A DNA stretch of 64,000 nt from PALSA-693 sp963702305 (GTDB lineage: Bacteria > Actinomycetota > Acidimicrobiia > Acidimicrobiales > Palsa-688): NCBI GenBank assembly GCA_963702305.1, contig CAVPBX010000016.1, positions 124,001 through 188,000 on the forward strand, given 5' to 3'. The translations under genes and the position numbers were made by a program. The notes beneath the pieces are model-generated. The model worked only from the letters and a program-made list of their open reading frames with translations, had not been told where the DNA came from and made no database searches. This document shows, one piece after another, positions 33,538 through 42,090 of the stretch (positions are counted from its first letter, which is position 1; each line of letters starts with the position of its first letter).

Positions 33538-34710
33538 ATGGCCGAAGGAACCTGGCTCCGCGACAAGGCCGCCTTCGTGGGCTTCGGGCACACCCGGTAC
33601 GGCAAGCGGGGCGAGCTGGCCAGCAACGGGCCGGTGCCGCTGGTCCTCGAGGCGGTCCTCAAGGCCTGCGACGACGCCGGCATCAGCCCGACCGAACTGG
33701 ACGGCTTCTGCTCCTACTCCAATGACTCCGTCGACCCGGGCACCCTCGCGGCCTCGCTCGGTATCCGGCAGCTGCGCCTCACCGGCATGGGCTGGGGTGG
33801 GGGAGGCGGCGCCATGGCGGGACCCTTCATGTACGCCTGCCTGGCCGTGGCCAGCGGCCAGGCCAACTACGTGGCCATCACCCGCGGCGTGGTGCAAGGC
33901 GGCGCCTTTGGCCGCCGTTTCGGCGGTATGGGCGCCGCCCAAATGCCGCCCTACCCGATGTTGACGTCGCCGGGCCAGAGCTTTGCCCTGGCCGCCCGAC
34001 GCCACATGACGATGTACGGCACCACCATCGACCATTTCGGCGAGATCGCCATCAATGCCCGTCGCAACGCGGCCACCAACCCCGATGCTCGCTTCCGGGA
34101 CCCCATCACCATGGAGGATCACCACAACTCCCGGATGATCGCCGACCCCTTGCGATTGCTCGACTTCTGTATGGAGTCCGACTCCGGCAACTGTGTCATC
34201 GTGGCCGCCGCCGACCGGGCCCGTGATCTCCGCCAGCCGCCCGTGCACCTGGCCGGGATCGCCATGGGGTCGCCCTACCGGTGGGGCATGGGGATGTTCG
34301 GCGGCAACAACATGTCGGAAGAGGACTTCGCCTCGGCCGGCCAGCGGACCGTCGCCATCGACCTGTACCGCAACGCCGGCCTGGGTCCGGCCGACGTCGA
34401 CGTGGCCAACATCTACGACCATTTCACGCCGATGGTGCTCATGGGCCTCGAAGACTTCCAGCTGGTGCCCAAGGGCGAATCCGGACCGTTCGTCGCCGAC
34501 GGCAACATCCGCCGGGACGGCCAGATCCCGGTGAACACCCATGGGGGCAACCTGGCCGAGGTGTACAACCACGGCATGAGCCACGTCTACGAGGCCATGC
34601 GGCAGCTGCGGGGCACGTCCTGCAACCAGATCGACGGGGCCGAGGTGGCGTTGGTGGTGTCGGGGTCGAGCCCGACGCCATCGAGCGCCATGCTGCTCAC
34701 GAGAGGATGA
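33538..34710 (+). CDS. Thiolase-fold lipid-transfer protein (Ltp/SCP-x type), partner of the DUF35 protein
   Basis: A 390-residue thiolase-fold protein. It opens AAFVGFGHTRYGKRG, has GWGGGGGAMAGPFMYACLA where thiolases carry the nucleophile region (no Cys at that point), and ends with NTHGGNLAEVYNHGMSHVYE. These features match the lipid-transfer proteins that, with a DUF35 partner, act as retro-aldolases in sterol side-chain cleavage. A DUF35 gene follows after four bases. The C-terminal motif aligns with NPHGGQLSAGRTHGMG of the fused protein at 11942. The ATG start has GGAGGGGAG upstream, and TAGGGT at 33503-33508 is a possible -10 box. The aldolase role is inferred. Confidence 0.83.
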   Translation: MAEGTWLRDKAAFVGFGHTRYGKRGELASNGPVPLVLEAVLKACDDAGISPTELDGFCSYSNDSVDPGTLAASLGIRQLRLTGMGWGGGGGAMAGPFMYACLAVASGQANYVAITRGVVQGGAFGRRFGGMGAAQMPPYPMLTSPGQSFALAARRHMTMYGTTIDHFGEIAINARRNAATNPDARFRDPITMEDHHNSRMIADPLRLLDFCMESDSGNCVIVAAADRARDLRQPPVHLAGIAMGSPYRWGMGMFGGNNMSEEDFASAGQRTVAIDLYRNAGLGPADVDVANIYDHFTPMVLMGLEDFQLVPKGESGPFVADGNIRRDGQIPVNTHGGNLAEVYNHGMSHVYEAMRQLRGTSCNQIDGAEVALVVSGSSPTPSSAMLLTRG

Positions 34711-34714
34711 GCCG

Positions 34715-35137
34715 ATGAGCGACGCAAACCGCGAGCAGCTGCCGGCACCCGGATGGGAGCCGCTGACCGAGGGCTACTGGCTGGCTGCCGGCCAGGCCAG
34801 GTTCGTCGGGCAGAAATGCGCCGACTGCGGGGCCCACCGCTGGCCACCGGCCTGGGCCTGCTACGCCTGCCAATCCATGAAATGGGATTGGGACGAATTG
34901 CCGGGGACCGGCACGGTGTTCAGTTACACCTGGGCCGATCAGCGACCGGCCCCGGAGATTCCTTTGTACAACATCTCCGTCGTCGAGCTGGACGGCACGA
35001 ACGGCGAAGCGGTCCGGATGATGACGAGGGTGGTCGACGTGGACAAGGACAGCCTCCGGATCGGGCTGCCCGTCGAGGTCACCTTCGAGAAGATCGACGA
35101 CGAAGTCAGCATTCCGTTCTTCCGGCCGCGCCCCTAG
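34715..35137 (+). CDS. DUF35 OB-fold zinc-ribbon protein
   Basis: A 140-residue acyl-CoA-associated protein. The zinc ribbon uses Cys35/Cys38 and Cys49/Cys52 (CADCGAHRWPPAWACYAC), and the OB-fold follows (FSYTWADQRPAPEIPLYNIS). DUF35 proteins form complexes with thiolase-like or lipid-transfer partners and help bind the acyl-CoA. The gene starts four bases after the lipid-transfer gene stop, so the products are presumably subunits of one complex. Compare the single-chain version at 11942-13630, where DUF35 is at the N-terminus. Confidence 0.87.
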   Translation: MSDANREQLPAPGWEPLTEGYWLAAGQARFVGQKCADCGAHRWPPAWACYACQSMKWDWDELPGTGTVFSYTWADQRPAPEIPLYNISVVELDGTNGEAVRMMTRVVDVDKDSLRIGLPVEVTFEKIDDEVSIPFFRPRP

Positions 35138-35195
35138 CCGCACCGGCGTCTGTGTTGGGCGGCGCGGTACTGTCGACGCCGCTGCAGTCATCCCC

Positions 35196-35234
35196 ATGGA
35201 GGTACCGATGAAGATGGTTGAGAACGGGCTGTGA
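35196..35234 (+). CDS. Possible short leader cistron coupled to the thioesterase gene
   Basis: ATG 35196 (or the in-frame ATG 35208, preceded by GGAGGT) opens a 12-codon frame, MEVPMKMVENGL, whose TGA overlaps the thioesterase GTG (GTGA, 35231-35234). It holds the only good Shine-Dalgarno sequence in this gap, so ribosomes may load here and re-initiate at the GTG. Real translation is unproven. Confidence 0.35.
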   Translation: MEVPMKMVENGL

Positions 35235-36085
35235 CCGCGTCGCAAGCCACCGAACTGCCCGACCTGCTGACGCTCACCGACGTCGGCGAGCGCCGCTACC
35301 ACGCCTTCCAACCGGCCGAGTCGGCCGAGGGTCGCGACGTCGTCTTCAGCGGACAGCTACTCGGCCAGATGATCATGGCCTCCGACCGGGCCGCAGGCGG
35401 CGCCAAAAATGTCCGGTCGATCCACACCGTGTTCGCCCGGGCCGGCACCTACACCAAACCGATCGAGTTGGAAGTGGACCAGATGCACGCCGGCCGCACC
35501 TGGGCCAGCGACACCGTGTCCGCGGTGCAGGACGGCCGGTTGCTGTCCCGGGGGATCGTCCTGTTGAACACCGTCGACCCGGACCTCATGCGCCACGATC
35601 CGCAGCCGCCGGCGGGGGTGCCGGGCCCGGACCAGCTGGCGCCGGCCGTGGGCCAGGCGTTCCCGGGGGCGGAGATTCGCCCCGTACCGGACGAGGCGAC
35701 CATCGGCGGCGTGCCGGTGGAGATGGCGTGGCACCGCTTCGACCGGCCCCTGAGCTCGCAGGCCGCCAACCAGGCCGTGCTGGTGTGGGCGACCTGCGGA
35801 AACGTCATCGGGTTGGCCATGCGGCCCCACCGGGATCAGGTCAACATCAGCGATGCCCATCGGACGCTCTCCACCGGGGTGATCGGTCATACGGTCCATT
35901 TCACCGATAGCTTCGACGTGTCCCAGTGGCTGCTGATCGTCACCGAGGCGACGAAAGCCGCCACCGGGCGGGTGTACGGCGGGGGCCGGGTGTTTACCGA
36001 GGACGGCAGCCTGGTGGCGGCCTTCGATCAGGACTCGATGGCCAAGGCTGCCGAAGCGCAGCTGGACCCGCATCGTTCGATGTGA
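35231..36085 (+). CDS. TesB-family acyl-CoA thioesterase
   Basis: A 284-residue double-hotdog enzyme. Hotdog 1 has FSGQLLGQMIMASDRAAGG and SIHTVFARAGTYTKPIELEV. Hotdog 2 has HTVHFTDSFDVSQWLLIVTE and the catalytic region VFTEDGSLVAAFDQDSM, which ends like TesB. It would hydrolyse acyl-CoAs formed by the neighbouring lipid-transfer/DUF35 complex or protect the CoA pool. The GTG start overlaps the stop of a short leader ORF. A promoter-like TACTGT lies at 35168-35173. The earlier copy at 13675 also follows a DUF35/lipid-transfer gene. Confidence 0.85.
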   Translation: MTASQATELPDLLTLTDVGERRYHAFQPAESAEGRDVVFSGQLLGQMIMASDRAAGGAKNVRSIHTVFARAGTYTKPIELEVDQMHAGRTWASDTVSAVQDGRLLSRGIVLLNTVDPDLMRHDPQPPAGVPGPDQLAPAVGQAFPGAEIRPVPDEATIGGVPVEMAWHRFDRPLSSQAANQAVLVWATCGNVIGLAMRPHRDQVNISDAHRTLSTGVIGHTVHFTDSFDVSQWLLIVTEATKAATGRVYGGGRVFTEDGSLVAAFDQDSMAKAAEAQLDPHRSM

Positions 36086-36121
36086 CCAGCCGCCGAAAAG
36101 AGGCCGTCGGGACCCGGGCCT

Positions 36122-36127
36122 TATAGT
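36122..36127 (+). promoter_or_regulatory. -10 box for a leaderless TetR gene
   Basis: TATAGT, close to the general -10 consensus, ends six bases before ATG 36134. Confidence 0.55.
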
Positions 36128-36133
36128 TGTCCG

Positions 36134-36781
36134 ATGGCTCCTGGCGTACCACCCGACGCGGGTGTCCCGCGGTCACCGGGGCGCCCGCGCCTCTATGAGC
36201 CGGACGCCGAGCGCGACCTGATCCTGGTGGCCGCCCTCGAGGTGCTGCGCCGCCACGAGGGGGAGGAGGCCACCGTCGCCGACATCCTCCTGCAAGCCGG
36301 TCTCTCCACCCGGGCCTTCTACCGCCATTTCGAGACCAAAGAAGACGTCATCCGATGCCTGTACGAGCGCGACGCCGAATCGTTTGGCGCGCACCTGCGG
36401 CGTCGGGTGGAGGCCGCGCCTGACCCCGGCGAGGCGCTGGCGGTCTGGATCAACGAGATGCTCGGACTGGCCTACGACCGCCGCCGGGCTGAGCGCGTCT
36501 CCGCCTTGAGCTCGCCGATGGTGCTGCGGGTGGTCGCCGGCACCCGGGCCCAGCAGCTGGGGACCGACCTGTTGGTCCTACCGCTGCGATCGGTGCTCGA
36601 AAAAGGCGTGGCGAGCGGCTGGTTTTCCCATGTCCAGCCCGAGTTGGACATCCGGACCATCCGGGCCATCACCTGGGAAGCCATCACCTGGGCCCGCACC
36701 GGAGAGGTCAAGCTCTCGCGGCGCGAGGCCGCCGACCACGTATTGCGCTTCAGCCGAGCGGCGCTCGGGGTGCAGTCGTAG
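36134..36781 (+). CDS. TetR-family transcriptional regulator
   Basis: A 215-residue repressor. The helix-turn-helix lies at about residues 28-70 (LILVAALEVLRRHEGEEATV, ILLQAGLSTRAFYRHFETKE), followed by a helical ligand domain. The start is leaderless, with TATAGT six bases upstream. The last 32 bases overlap the 3' end of the convergent PHP-domain gene. It probably controls part of the acyl-CoA catabolic block upstream, but no operator could be matched. Confidence 0.87.
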   Translation: MAPGVPPDAGVPRSPGRPRLYEPDAERDLILVAALEVLRRHEGEEATVADILLQAGLSTRAFYRHFETKEDVIRCLYERDAESFGAHLRRRVEAAPDPGEALAVWINEMLGLAYDRRRAERVSALSSPMVLRVVAGTRAQQLGTDLLVLPLRSVLEKGVASGWFSHVQPELDIRTIRAITWEAITWARTGEVKLSRREAADHVLRFSRAALGVQS

Positions 36782-37817
36782 CGTCTTCTCGGTCGCGCTG
36801 GGACGTCCACTGCAGGAGACGCTCGAGGGGCCAGGTGTTGACGATGCGCTCCGGGGGGATCCCGGCGTCGACCGCCTGCTCGCAACCCAGCCCCTGCCAC
36901 TCGAGTTGGCCGGGGGCGTGGGCGTCGGTGTCGATGGTGAAGAGGCAGCCGTGCTCGACGGCCACCCGCAAGAGGTCGGGCGGTGGATCACGCCGCTCCG
37001 GGCGAGAGTTGATCTCGACCGCAGTGCCGGTCCGGGCGCACGCTTCGAACACCGCGTGCGGGTCAAAGATCGACGGCTTCCTCCCTCGGCCGACGATGAG
37101 GCGTCCGGTGCAATGGCCGAGGATGTCGGTGTGCGGGCTTTCGATGGCCGCGACCATGCGTCGGGTCATGGCGGGCCCCTCCATGGCCAGCTTCGAGTGG
37201 ACGCTGGCCACCACCACGTCGAGCCGGGCCAGCAGTTCGTCGTCCTGGTCGAGCCGCCCGTCCTCGAGGATGTCGACCTCGATGCCGGAGAGGATGCGCA
37301 TCGGGGTGCCGGTCGCGGCGGGCAACTCTTTGTTCAGGTCGGCGACTACTCCCAGCTGCTCCCGTAATCGGGTGGCGTCCAGTCCGTGGGCCACCGTGAG
37401 CCGCGGGCTGTGGTCGGTGAGCGCCCAGTAGTCGTGGCCCTGCGCGGCGGCGGCCACGGCCATCTCGCGGATCGGGCTGCCGCCGTCGGACCAGTCGGAA
37501 TGACTGTGGCAATCGCCGCGGAGGAGCTCCCGAAGCCGGCCGGCCTCGTCGCTGAGCGCCACTCCCTGCCGTCCTTCGAGCGTCTCCAGATAGGCGGGCG
37601 TGCGGCCGGCCAGCGCCTCCACCACCACTTGAGCGGTCGTGTCGCCCACCCCGGGCACTTGGCGCAGTCGCCCCGACGCCGCCAGGGTCCGGGTCTCCTC
37701 CGGGTCCAAGTCGGCCAGAGCGCGGGCGGCTCGGCGAAAGGCCCGGACCTTGTAGGTCTCGGCCTGCCCCCGTTCGAGGAGGTAGGCGATGCGGTCGAGG
37801 GCTGCCACGGGGTCCAC
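36750..37817 (-). CDS. PHP-domain phosphoesterase with N-terminal helix-hairpin-helix region (PolX-related, no polymerase domain)
   Basis: A 355-residue protein. Residues 1-95 resemble the PolX helix-hairpin-helix region (YKVRAFRRAARALADLD, LRQVPGVGDTTAQVVVEAL). The PHP domain follows, with metal ligands in GDCHSHSDWSDGG, ALTDHSPRL, GIEVDILEDG, VVASVHSKL, ILGHCTGRL and TIDTDAHAPG. Family X polymerases of bacteria join these two parts through a polymerase domain that is missing here. A 3'-5' exonuclease or phosphoesterase role in DNA repair is likely. The start is GTG 37817, six bases after TAGCGT on the minus strand (leaderless). Its 3' end overlaps the TetR gene tail by 32 bases. Confidence 0.83.
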   Translation of the reverse strand: MDPVAALDRIAYLLERGQAETYKVRAFRRAARALADLDPEETRTLAASGRLRQVPGVGDTTAQVVVEALAGRTPAYLETLEGRQGVALSDEAGRLRELLRGDCHSHSDWSDGGSPIREMAVAAAAQGHDYWALTDHSPRLTVAHGLDATRLREQLGVVADLNKELPAATGTPMRILSGIEVDILEDGRLDQDDELLARLDVVVASVHSKLAMEGPAMTRRMVAAIESPHTDILGHCTGRLIVGRGRKPSIFDPHAVFEACARTGTAVEINSRPERRDPPPDLLRVAVEHGCLFTIDTDAHAPGQLEWQGLGCEQAVDAGIPPERIVNTWPLERLLQWTSQRDREDATTAPRAPLG

Positions 37818-37823
37818 GGCTCC

Positions 37824-37829
37824 ACGCTA
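37824..37829 (-). promoter_or_regulatory. -10 box for the leaderless PHP gene
   Basis: TAGCGT on the minus strand, six bases before GTG 37817. Confidence 0.45.
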
Positions 37830-38018
37830 CCGGTGGGCGGCCGGCGGCATCCTCCCTCGACCATCCGGCGCTGGGCCACCCCCGCTGGGGCAAAATGATT
37901 GCTTCCAGACGAAGGGGTTGCACGGGGTGGCACGTGGTCGATCATTTGAGCCGATCTGGGTAGCCGGCGTCCGTAACACGTCGCATCTATTGGCGGCCGG
38001 GCGGGCCAAGGCCTGACG

Positions 38019-39221
38019 GTGGCTGAGGTCTCCAACCCGGGACCCGGGGCCCTGGCGGGTATCCGGGTGGTGGAGGCCGGCCTCCTGGTCCAGGGTCCTC
38101 AGGCTGCGGCCACCCTGGGCGACTGGGGCGCGGACGTGATAAAGGTCGAGCTCCCCGGCTTCGGGGACCAGAGCCGGTGGCTGCCCTTGGGACCCGACGA
38201 TCGGCGGTCGGCGTACTTCGTGGCCTGCAATCGAGGCAAGCGGAGCATGACCATCGACCTGCGCACCGAGCCGGGTCGCCGGGTGTTCCTGCGGCTGGCG
38301 AGTACCGCCGACGTGGTGATCACCAACTTCACGCCGGGGACGATGGAAGCCTGGGGGGTGGGCTACGACGACCTTTCGATCGTCAATCCCCGGTTGATCT
38401 ACGCGGCCGGCTCGTCGTTTGGCGAGCGTGGTCCCGACGCCCACCGTGAAGGCGCGGACCTGAGCGCCCAGGCCGCGGGCGGCCTCATCAGCACCACCGG
38501 CGTCGACGGGGCGGACCCCACGCCGGTGGCGATCACCATCGCTGACCACATCGCCGCCCTCAACCTGGTCGGCGGCGTGCTGGCCGCGCTGGTGGCTCGG
38601 GAGCGCACCGGTGTGGGGCAGCGGATCGACTCGTCGTTGCTCGGCGGTCAGATCTGGGCCCAGGCGCCGGAGTACACCGCCCATCTGCTCACCGGTCGGG
38701 TCGTGGGGCGGGCCAACCGGGGTCATCCGTTGATCCCTGGTCTGTACGGCATCTTCCCTACCCGCGACGGGTGGATCGCCGTGGTCGGCGTGGTCGGCCC
38801 GGCCCGGGCGGTCTTCTTCCAAACCATGGGCTTGCCGGAGTTGGCGGACGAATTCGCCCAGCCCTTCTACTGGGACGCCGACCGGGCCCGCTTATTTCCC
38901 CGACTCGACGCCGTCTTCGCCACCCGCTCCACCGAGGAGTGGTGCCAAGTGCTCGGTGCCGCGGGGGTGCGGCACGCCCCGGTCCGCAACCACCGCGAGG
39001 TGGCCGCCGACCCCGCGGTCTGGGAAAACGGCTACCTGACCATGGTCGACACATCCACCGGTCCGGCGCCGGTCGTCGCCTCGCCGGTCCACTTCAGCGG
39101 TACGCCCTCGCGGACCGGCGCGGTCGCGCCCGAGTTGGGGCAGCACACGGAGGAGGTCCTGCTGGAGTTGGGCTACCCGTGGGACGAGATCGCCTCCCTG
39201 GCCGCCGAGGGGGCCATCTAA
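38019..39221 (+). CDS. Family III (CaiB/BaiF) CoA-transferase
   Basis: A complete 400-residue CoA-transferase. It has ALAGIRVVEAGLLVQGPQAA, GDWGADVIKVELPGFGD, VITNFTPGTMEAWGVGYDDL, the catalytic Asp in GADLSAQAAGGL (Asp147), RERTGVGQRIDSSLLGG and the C-terminal LGQHTEEVLLELGY. It would move CoA from a donor acyl-CoA onto a carboxylic acid substrate, saving ATP. The gap of about 200 bases upstream, divergent from the PHP gene, holds no clear promoter, only a 30-codon open frame ending two bases before the GTG. The convergent acyl-CoA ligase ends 16 bases downstream, so two alternative CoA activation routes lie side by side. Confidence 0.9.
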   Translation: MAEVSNPGPGALAGIRVVEAGLLVQGPQAAATLGDWGADVIKVELPGFGDQSRWLPLGPDDRRSAYFVACNRGKRSMTIDLRTEPGRRVFLRLASTADVVITNFTPGTMEAWGVGYDDLSIVNPRLIYAAGSSFGERGPDAHREGADLSAQAAGGLISTTGVDGADPTPVAITIADHIAALNLVGGVLAALVARERTGVGQRIDSSLLGGQIWAQAPEYTAHLLTGRVVGRANRGHPLIPGLYGIFPTRDGWIAVVGVVGPARAVFFQTMGLPELADEFAQPFYWDADRARLFPRLDAVFATRSTEEWCQVLGAAGVRHAPVRNHREVAADPAVWENGYLTMVDTSTGPAPVVASPVHFSGTPSRTGAVAPELGQHTEEVLLELGYPWDEIASLAAEGAI

Positions 39222-39237
39222 GGGGCGCCCGCCGGCA

Positions 39238-40860
39238 TCAACCCCGGCCCGCGTACCGGTCCATCAATAAGCGTTTGGCCAGCTTCCCGGTCGGCAGGCG
39301 GGGCAACTCGGCGACGAAGTCCACCGAGCGGGGGCATTTGAAGGCCGCCAGCCGCTGCCGGCAGAAGTCGATCAGCTCCGCCTCCAGTTCGGGCCCGGCC
39401 GCGGCCGGATCCGCCGGCTGGACGACGGCCTTGACCTGCTGGCCCATCTCCGGATCGGCCACCCCGATGACGGCCACGTCCGCCACGGCCGGGTGCAGCA
39501 CCAGCTCGTTCTCGATCTCCTGCGGGTAGATGTTGACGCCACCGGAGAGGATCAGGTTGGTGCGGCGGTCGGACAGGTAGAGGTAGCCATCCGCGTCCAG
39601 CCAACCGAGATCGCCGACGGTGGTCCAACCCTGGGCGTTGAAGGCCTCGGCCGTCTTCACCGGATCGTGGTGGTACTCGAATGGGGCGGCCCCTTCGAAG
39701 TAGATGGTGCCGATTTCGCCGGCCGGCAGCTCCTGGCCGTCCTCGTCGACGATGTGGGCGACGCCCAGCACCGCCCGCCCCACCGACCCGGGTCGGGCCC
39801 GCCATTCGTCCGGTCCGATGGCGGTAAAGCCGGCGCCCTCGCTCGACGAGTAGTACTCGTAGATGATCGGACCCCACCAGTCGAGCATCTGCGCCTTGAC
39901 CTCGACCGGGCACGGGGCGGCCGCATGGATGACGTACCGGAGACTGCTGAGGTCGTAGCGGTCCCGGTCCGCACGTTCCAGCTTGAGCAGCCGGACGAAC
40001 ATGGTGGGCACCATCTGCAGATGGGTGATCTGATACCGCTCGATCAGCCGAAGCGTCTCCAGGGGATCGAAGCGTTCCATGACGACCACGGTGCCGCCCA
40101 GGCGCTGCGTGCCCATGGACCAGCCGATGGGGGCGGCGTGATACAGCGGGGCCGGACACAGGTACGTGGTGTCGGGATCGAAGCCGTATCCCAACGCCAT
40201 GAGCTGGTCGATGGCCTGCACCGTGCCGTATGGCACCGGTCGCCAAGGCCGGCGGATGCCCTTGGGTCGGCCGGTCGTGCCCGACGAGTAGAACATCAAC
40301 GACCCTTCCATCTCCGGCCGCAACGCCTCCGCGGAGCTGGCGACCAGCGCGGCCTCCAAGGCGTCGAAGCCCGCCGGCGTGGACCCGGTGTCGCCCGTCG
40401 ACAGCCGGAGGGCGGGCGGTCGCAGCTGGTCGAGCCCGGGACCGGCCAGGTCGATCAGGCTCGGCGAGGTCACCAGAGCCTGGGCCTCGCTGTCACCGAT
40501 GATGTAGCCGGCCTCGTTGGCGGTCAGATGCCAGTTGACCGGAGTCAGGTACAGGCCCGACCGCTGGGTTGCCCAGGCGACGTCGAAGTACTCCAGCTCG
40601 TTGCCGAGCAGGACGGCCACCCGGCCACCTTCTGCGATTCCGGCGGCCGCCAGGACATGGGCCAACCGCGCCGAGCGGTCTTCGAGCTCGGCATAGGTGC
40701 GCACCCGGCCGGTGGCCGCCTCGACCACCGCCGCTTTGTCGGGGGCCCGCCGGCTGTGGGCTCCGATGTGCACCGGCTCGAAGGCGGCCTGCGTCGCCAT
40801 GCCGCCCGGAGTGGCACCGCTTTCGGTTCCGCCCCCGGATTGTCCGTCAGGATGCGTCAC
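39238..40860 (-). CDS. AMP-forming acyl-CoA synthetase (ANL superfamily)
   Basis: A 540-residue ligase that activates a carboxylic acid through an acyl-adenylate. The phosphate loop is YSSGTTGRPKGIRRP, A5 is IIYEYYSSSEGAG, A7/A8 are GWTTVGDLGWLDADGYLYLS and SDRRTNLILSGGVNIYPQEI, and A10 is LPTGKLAKRL with the catalytic Lys. The GTG start at 40860 is preferred over ATG 40800 because GGGGAGG lies just before it, though the conserved region starts after both. The FadD-like group of medium/long or cyclic acids is likely. It lies downstream of the crotonase gene on the same strand, about 100 bases away. Confidence 0.9.
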   Translation of the reverse strand: MTHPDGQSGGGTESGATPGGMATQAAFEPVHIGAHSRRAPDKAAVVEAATGRVRTYAELEDRSARLAHVLAAAGIAEGGRVAVLLGNELEYFDVAWATQRSGLYLTPVNWHLTANEAGYIIGDSEAQALVTSPSLIDLAGPGLDQLRPPALRLSTGDTGSTPAGFDALEAALVASSAEALRPEMEGSLMFYSSGTTGRPKGIRRPWRPVPYGTVQAIDQLMALGYGFDPDTTYLCPAPLYHAAPIGWSMGTQRLGGTVVVMERFDPLETLRLIERYQITHLQMVPTMFVRLLKLERADRDRYDLSSLRYVIHAAAPCPVEVKAQMLDWWGPIIYEYYSSSEGAGFTAIGPDEWRARPGSVGRAVLGVAHIVDEDGQELPAGEIGTIYFEGAAPFEYHHDPVKTAEAFNAQGWTTVGDLGWLDADGYLYLSDRRTNLILSGGVNIYPQEIENELVLHPAVADVAVIGVADPEMGQQVKAVVQPADPAAAGPELEAELIDFCRQRLAAFKCPRSVDFVAELPRLPTGKLAKRLLMDRYAGRG

Positions 40861-40960
40861 GGTCCTCCCCTGGCCGATGGCTGTCGGTGACCACTCTTGT
40901 CCGCCGCAGCCGGTGCCGTCGAACTCGCCGAGCCGGGATGAGCGGCTAGATGCGCGGCCA

Positions 40961-42019
40961 TCAGGCTTCGGGATGCGACCCGGCAGGCACCACCCGATCG
41001 ACGAGTCCCCAGCGGTGGGCGGTAGTGGCATCCAGGCTCACGCCGGTCAGCGCCAACCAGGCCGTGCGCGCCGCCCCGATCCGCCTCGGAATGCTGGCCG
41101 TCCCGCCGGCGCCGGGGATCAAACCCATCTGCACTTCGGGGAGGGCCATGGTGGCCTCCGAGGTCGCCTCCACCACGCCGGCGAAGGCTGCCAGCTCGAT
41201 GCCGGCCCCGATGCACTGGCCGTGCAGGTGGGTCGTGACCCGGGGTGCGACCTGGCTGAGCCCGAAACCGGCGCTGCGCTGGATGCGGATGGTGTGGGCG
41301 GTCGCCGGGTCGGTGAGGGTGCCGAACTCCGCCAGATCCCCGCCACTGGAGAAGTTGGCGCCCTTTCCCCGCAGGTGCACGGAGGTGAGGGTTGGATCGG
41401 CGGCGGCCAGGGCCAGGGCCGCCACCAGGTCATCCCGCATGCGGGCGCTGTAGGCGTTGCGTCGTTCAGGCCGATCGAGGGTGATCCACAGGCGGTCGGC
41501 CTGCCGTTCCAGCTGGACCGCGGCATCGTTTCGGGGGTCTGCCGGGCGGGGGCGTCGGGTGGCGAGCCACTCGCGGTGGTCGGGTCCCGCTTGGAGCATC
41601 GAGTAGGCGAGCGACTCGATCACCAGCGCCGCCGGCAGCGGCAGCGCCGGGCTGATGCGCAGCACCTGGGCCAGGGTGGTTGCCGCCTGCGGGTGGCTGC
41701 ACACTGTCTCGGTCAACTGGCGCGTCGCGTCCATGACCGCTTCCCCCGCGCCGACCCACGGCGCCTCCGGATCCGGCGCCGCGCTCAGCAGCACGTCAGG
41801 TCCGGCCGGCGCCGGCGGCGCGGTCGCCGCCCGGCTCACGCCGACGAGCACGCACGGCCAGCCCGCCGGGGGCCGCAGGTCCGCGCCGGGCGCCCGCTCG
41901 TCCACGTCTACCACCAGCACGGGTTGACCCGCCGCCGCCCCGACCTCGTCCCCGCCGGCCCCGGATCGGACCCGGTCCAGCAGTCCGGCGGCCTCGGCGA
42001 TGCTCCAGGTGTCGGGCAC
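40961..42019 (-). CDS. Enoyl-CoA hydratase/isomerase family protein with N-terminal extension
   Basis: A 352-residue protein. The crotonase domain occupies about residues 165-345: WITLDRPERRNAYSARMRDD, GKGANFSSGGDLAEFG (first oxyanion strand), LHGQCIGAGIELAAFAG (second) and MGLIPGAGGTASIPRRIG, with GLVDRVVPAG following. The Glu positions of classical hydratases are only partly kept, so hydration is not certain. The first 150 residues (VLVVDVDERAPGADL, PCVLVGVSRAATAPP, PDVLLSAAPDPEAPWV) have hydrophobic strands and an ESLAYSMLQAG segment reminiscent of a decayed second crotonase module. The GTG start is leaderless: TACGCT, seven bases upstream on the minus strand. Confidence 0.82.
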   Translation of the reverse strand: MPDTWSIAEAAGLLDRVRSGAGGDEVGAAAGQPVLVVDVDERAPGADLRPPAGWPCVLVGVSRAATAPPAPAGPDVLLSAAPDPEAPWVGAGEAVMDATRQLTETVCSHPQAATTLAQVLRISPALPLPAALVIESLAYSMLQAGPDHREWLATRRPRPADPRNDAAVQLERQADRLWITLDRPERRNAYSARMRDDLVAALALAAADPTLTSVHLRGKGANFSSGGDLAEFGTLTDPATAHTIRIQRSAGFGLSQVAPRVTTHLHGQCIGAGIELAAFAGVVEATSEATMALPEVQMGLIPGAGGTASIPRRIGAARTAWLALTGVSLDATTAHRWGLVDRVVPAGSHPEA

Positions 42020-42026
42020 GGCCCGG

Positions 42027-42032
42027 AGCGTA
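42027..42032 (-). promoter_or_regulatory. -10 box for the leaderless crotonase gene
   Basis: TACGCT on the minus strand, seven bases before GTG 42019. Confidence 0.45.
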
Positions 42033-42090
42033 TCGTGACCGGGCGTGACGTCCCGGTGCTGGCTCCCACCGCATCCGGGGCGGTTCTGAA

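Noticed and set aside
37818..38018. A possible tRNA, or the 30-codon frame starting GTG near 37927, in the divergent gap before the CoA-transferase.
   Set aside because: No T-arm or acceptor pairing could be built, and the short frame has no ribosome binding site and no recognisable content. The distant AAATGAT/ATCATTT match is short enough to be chance.
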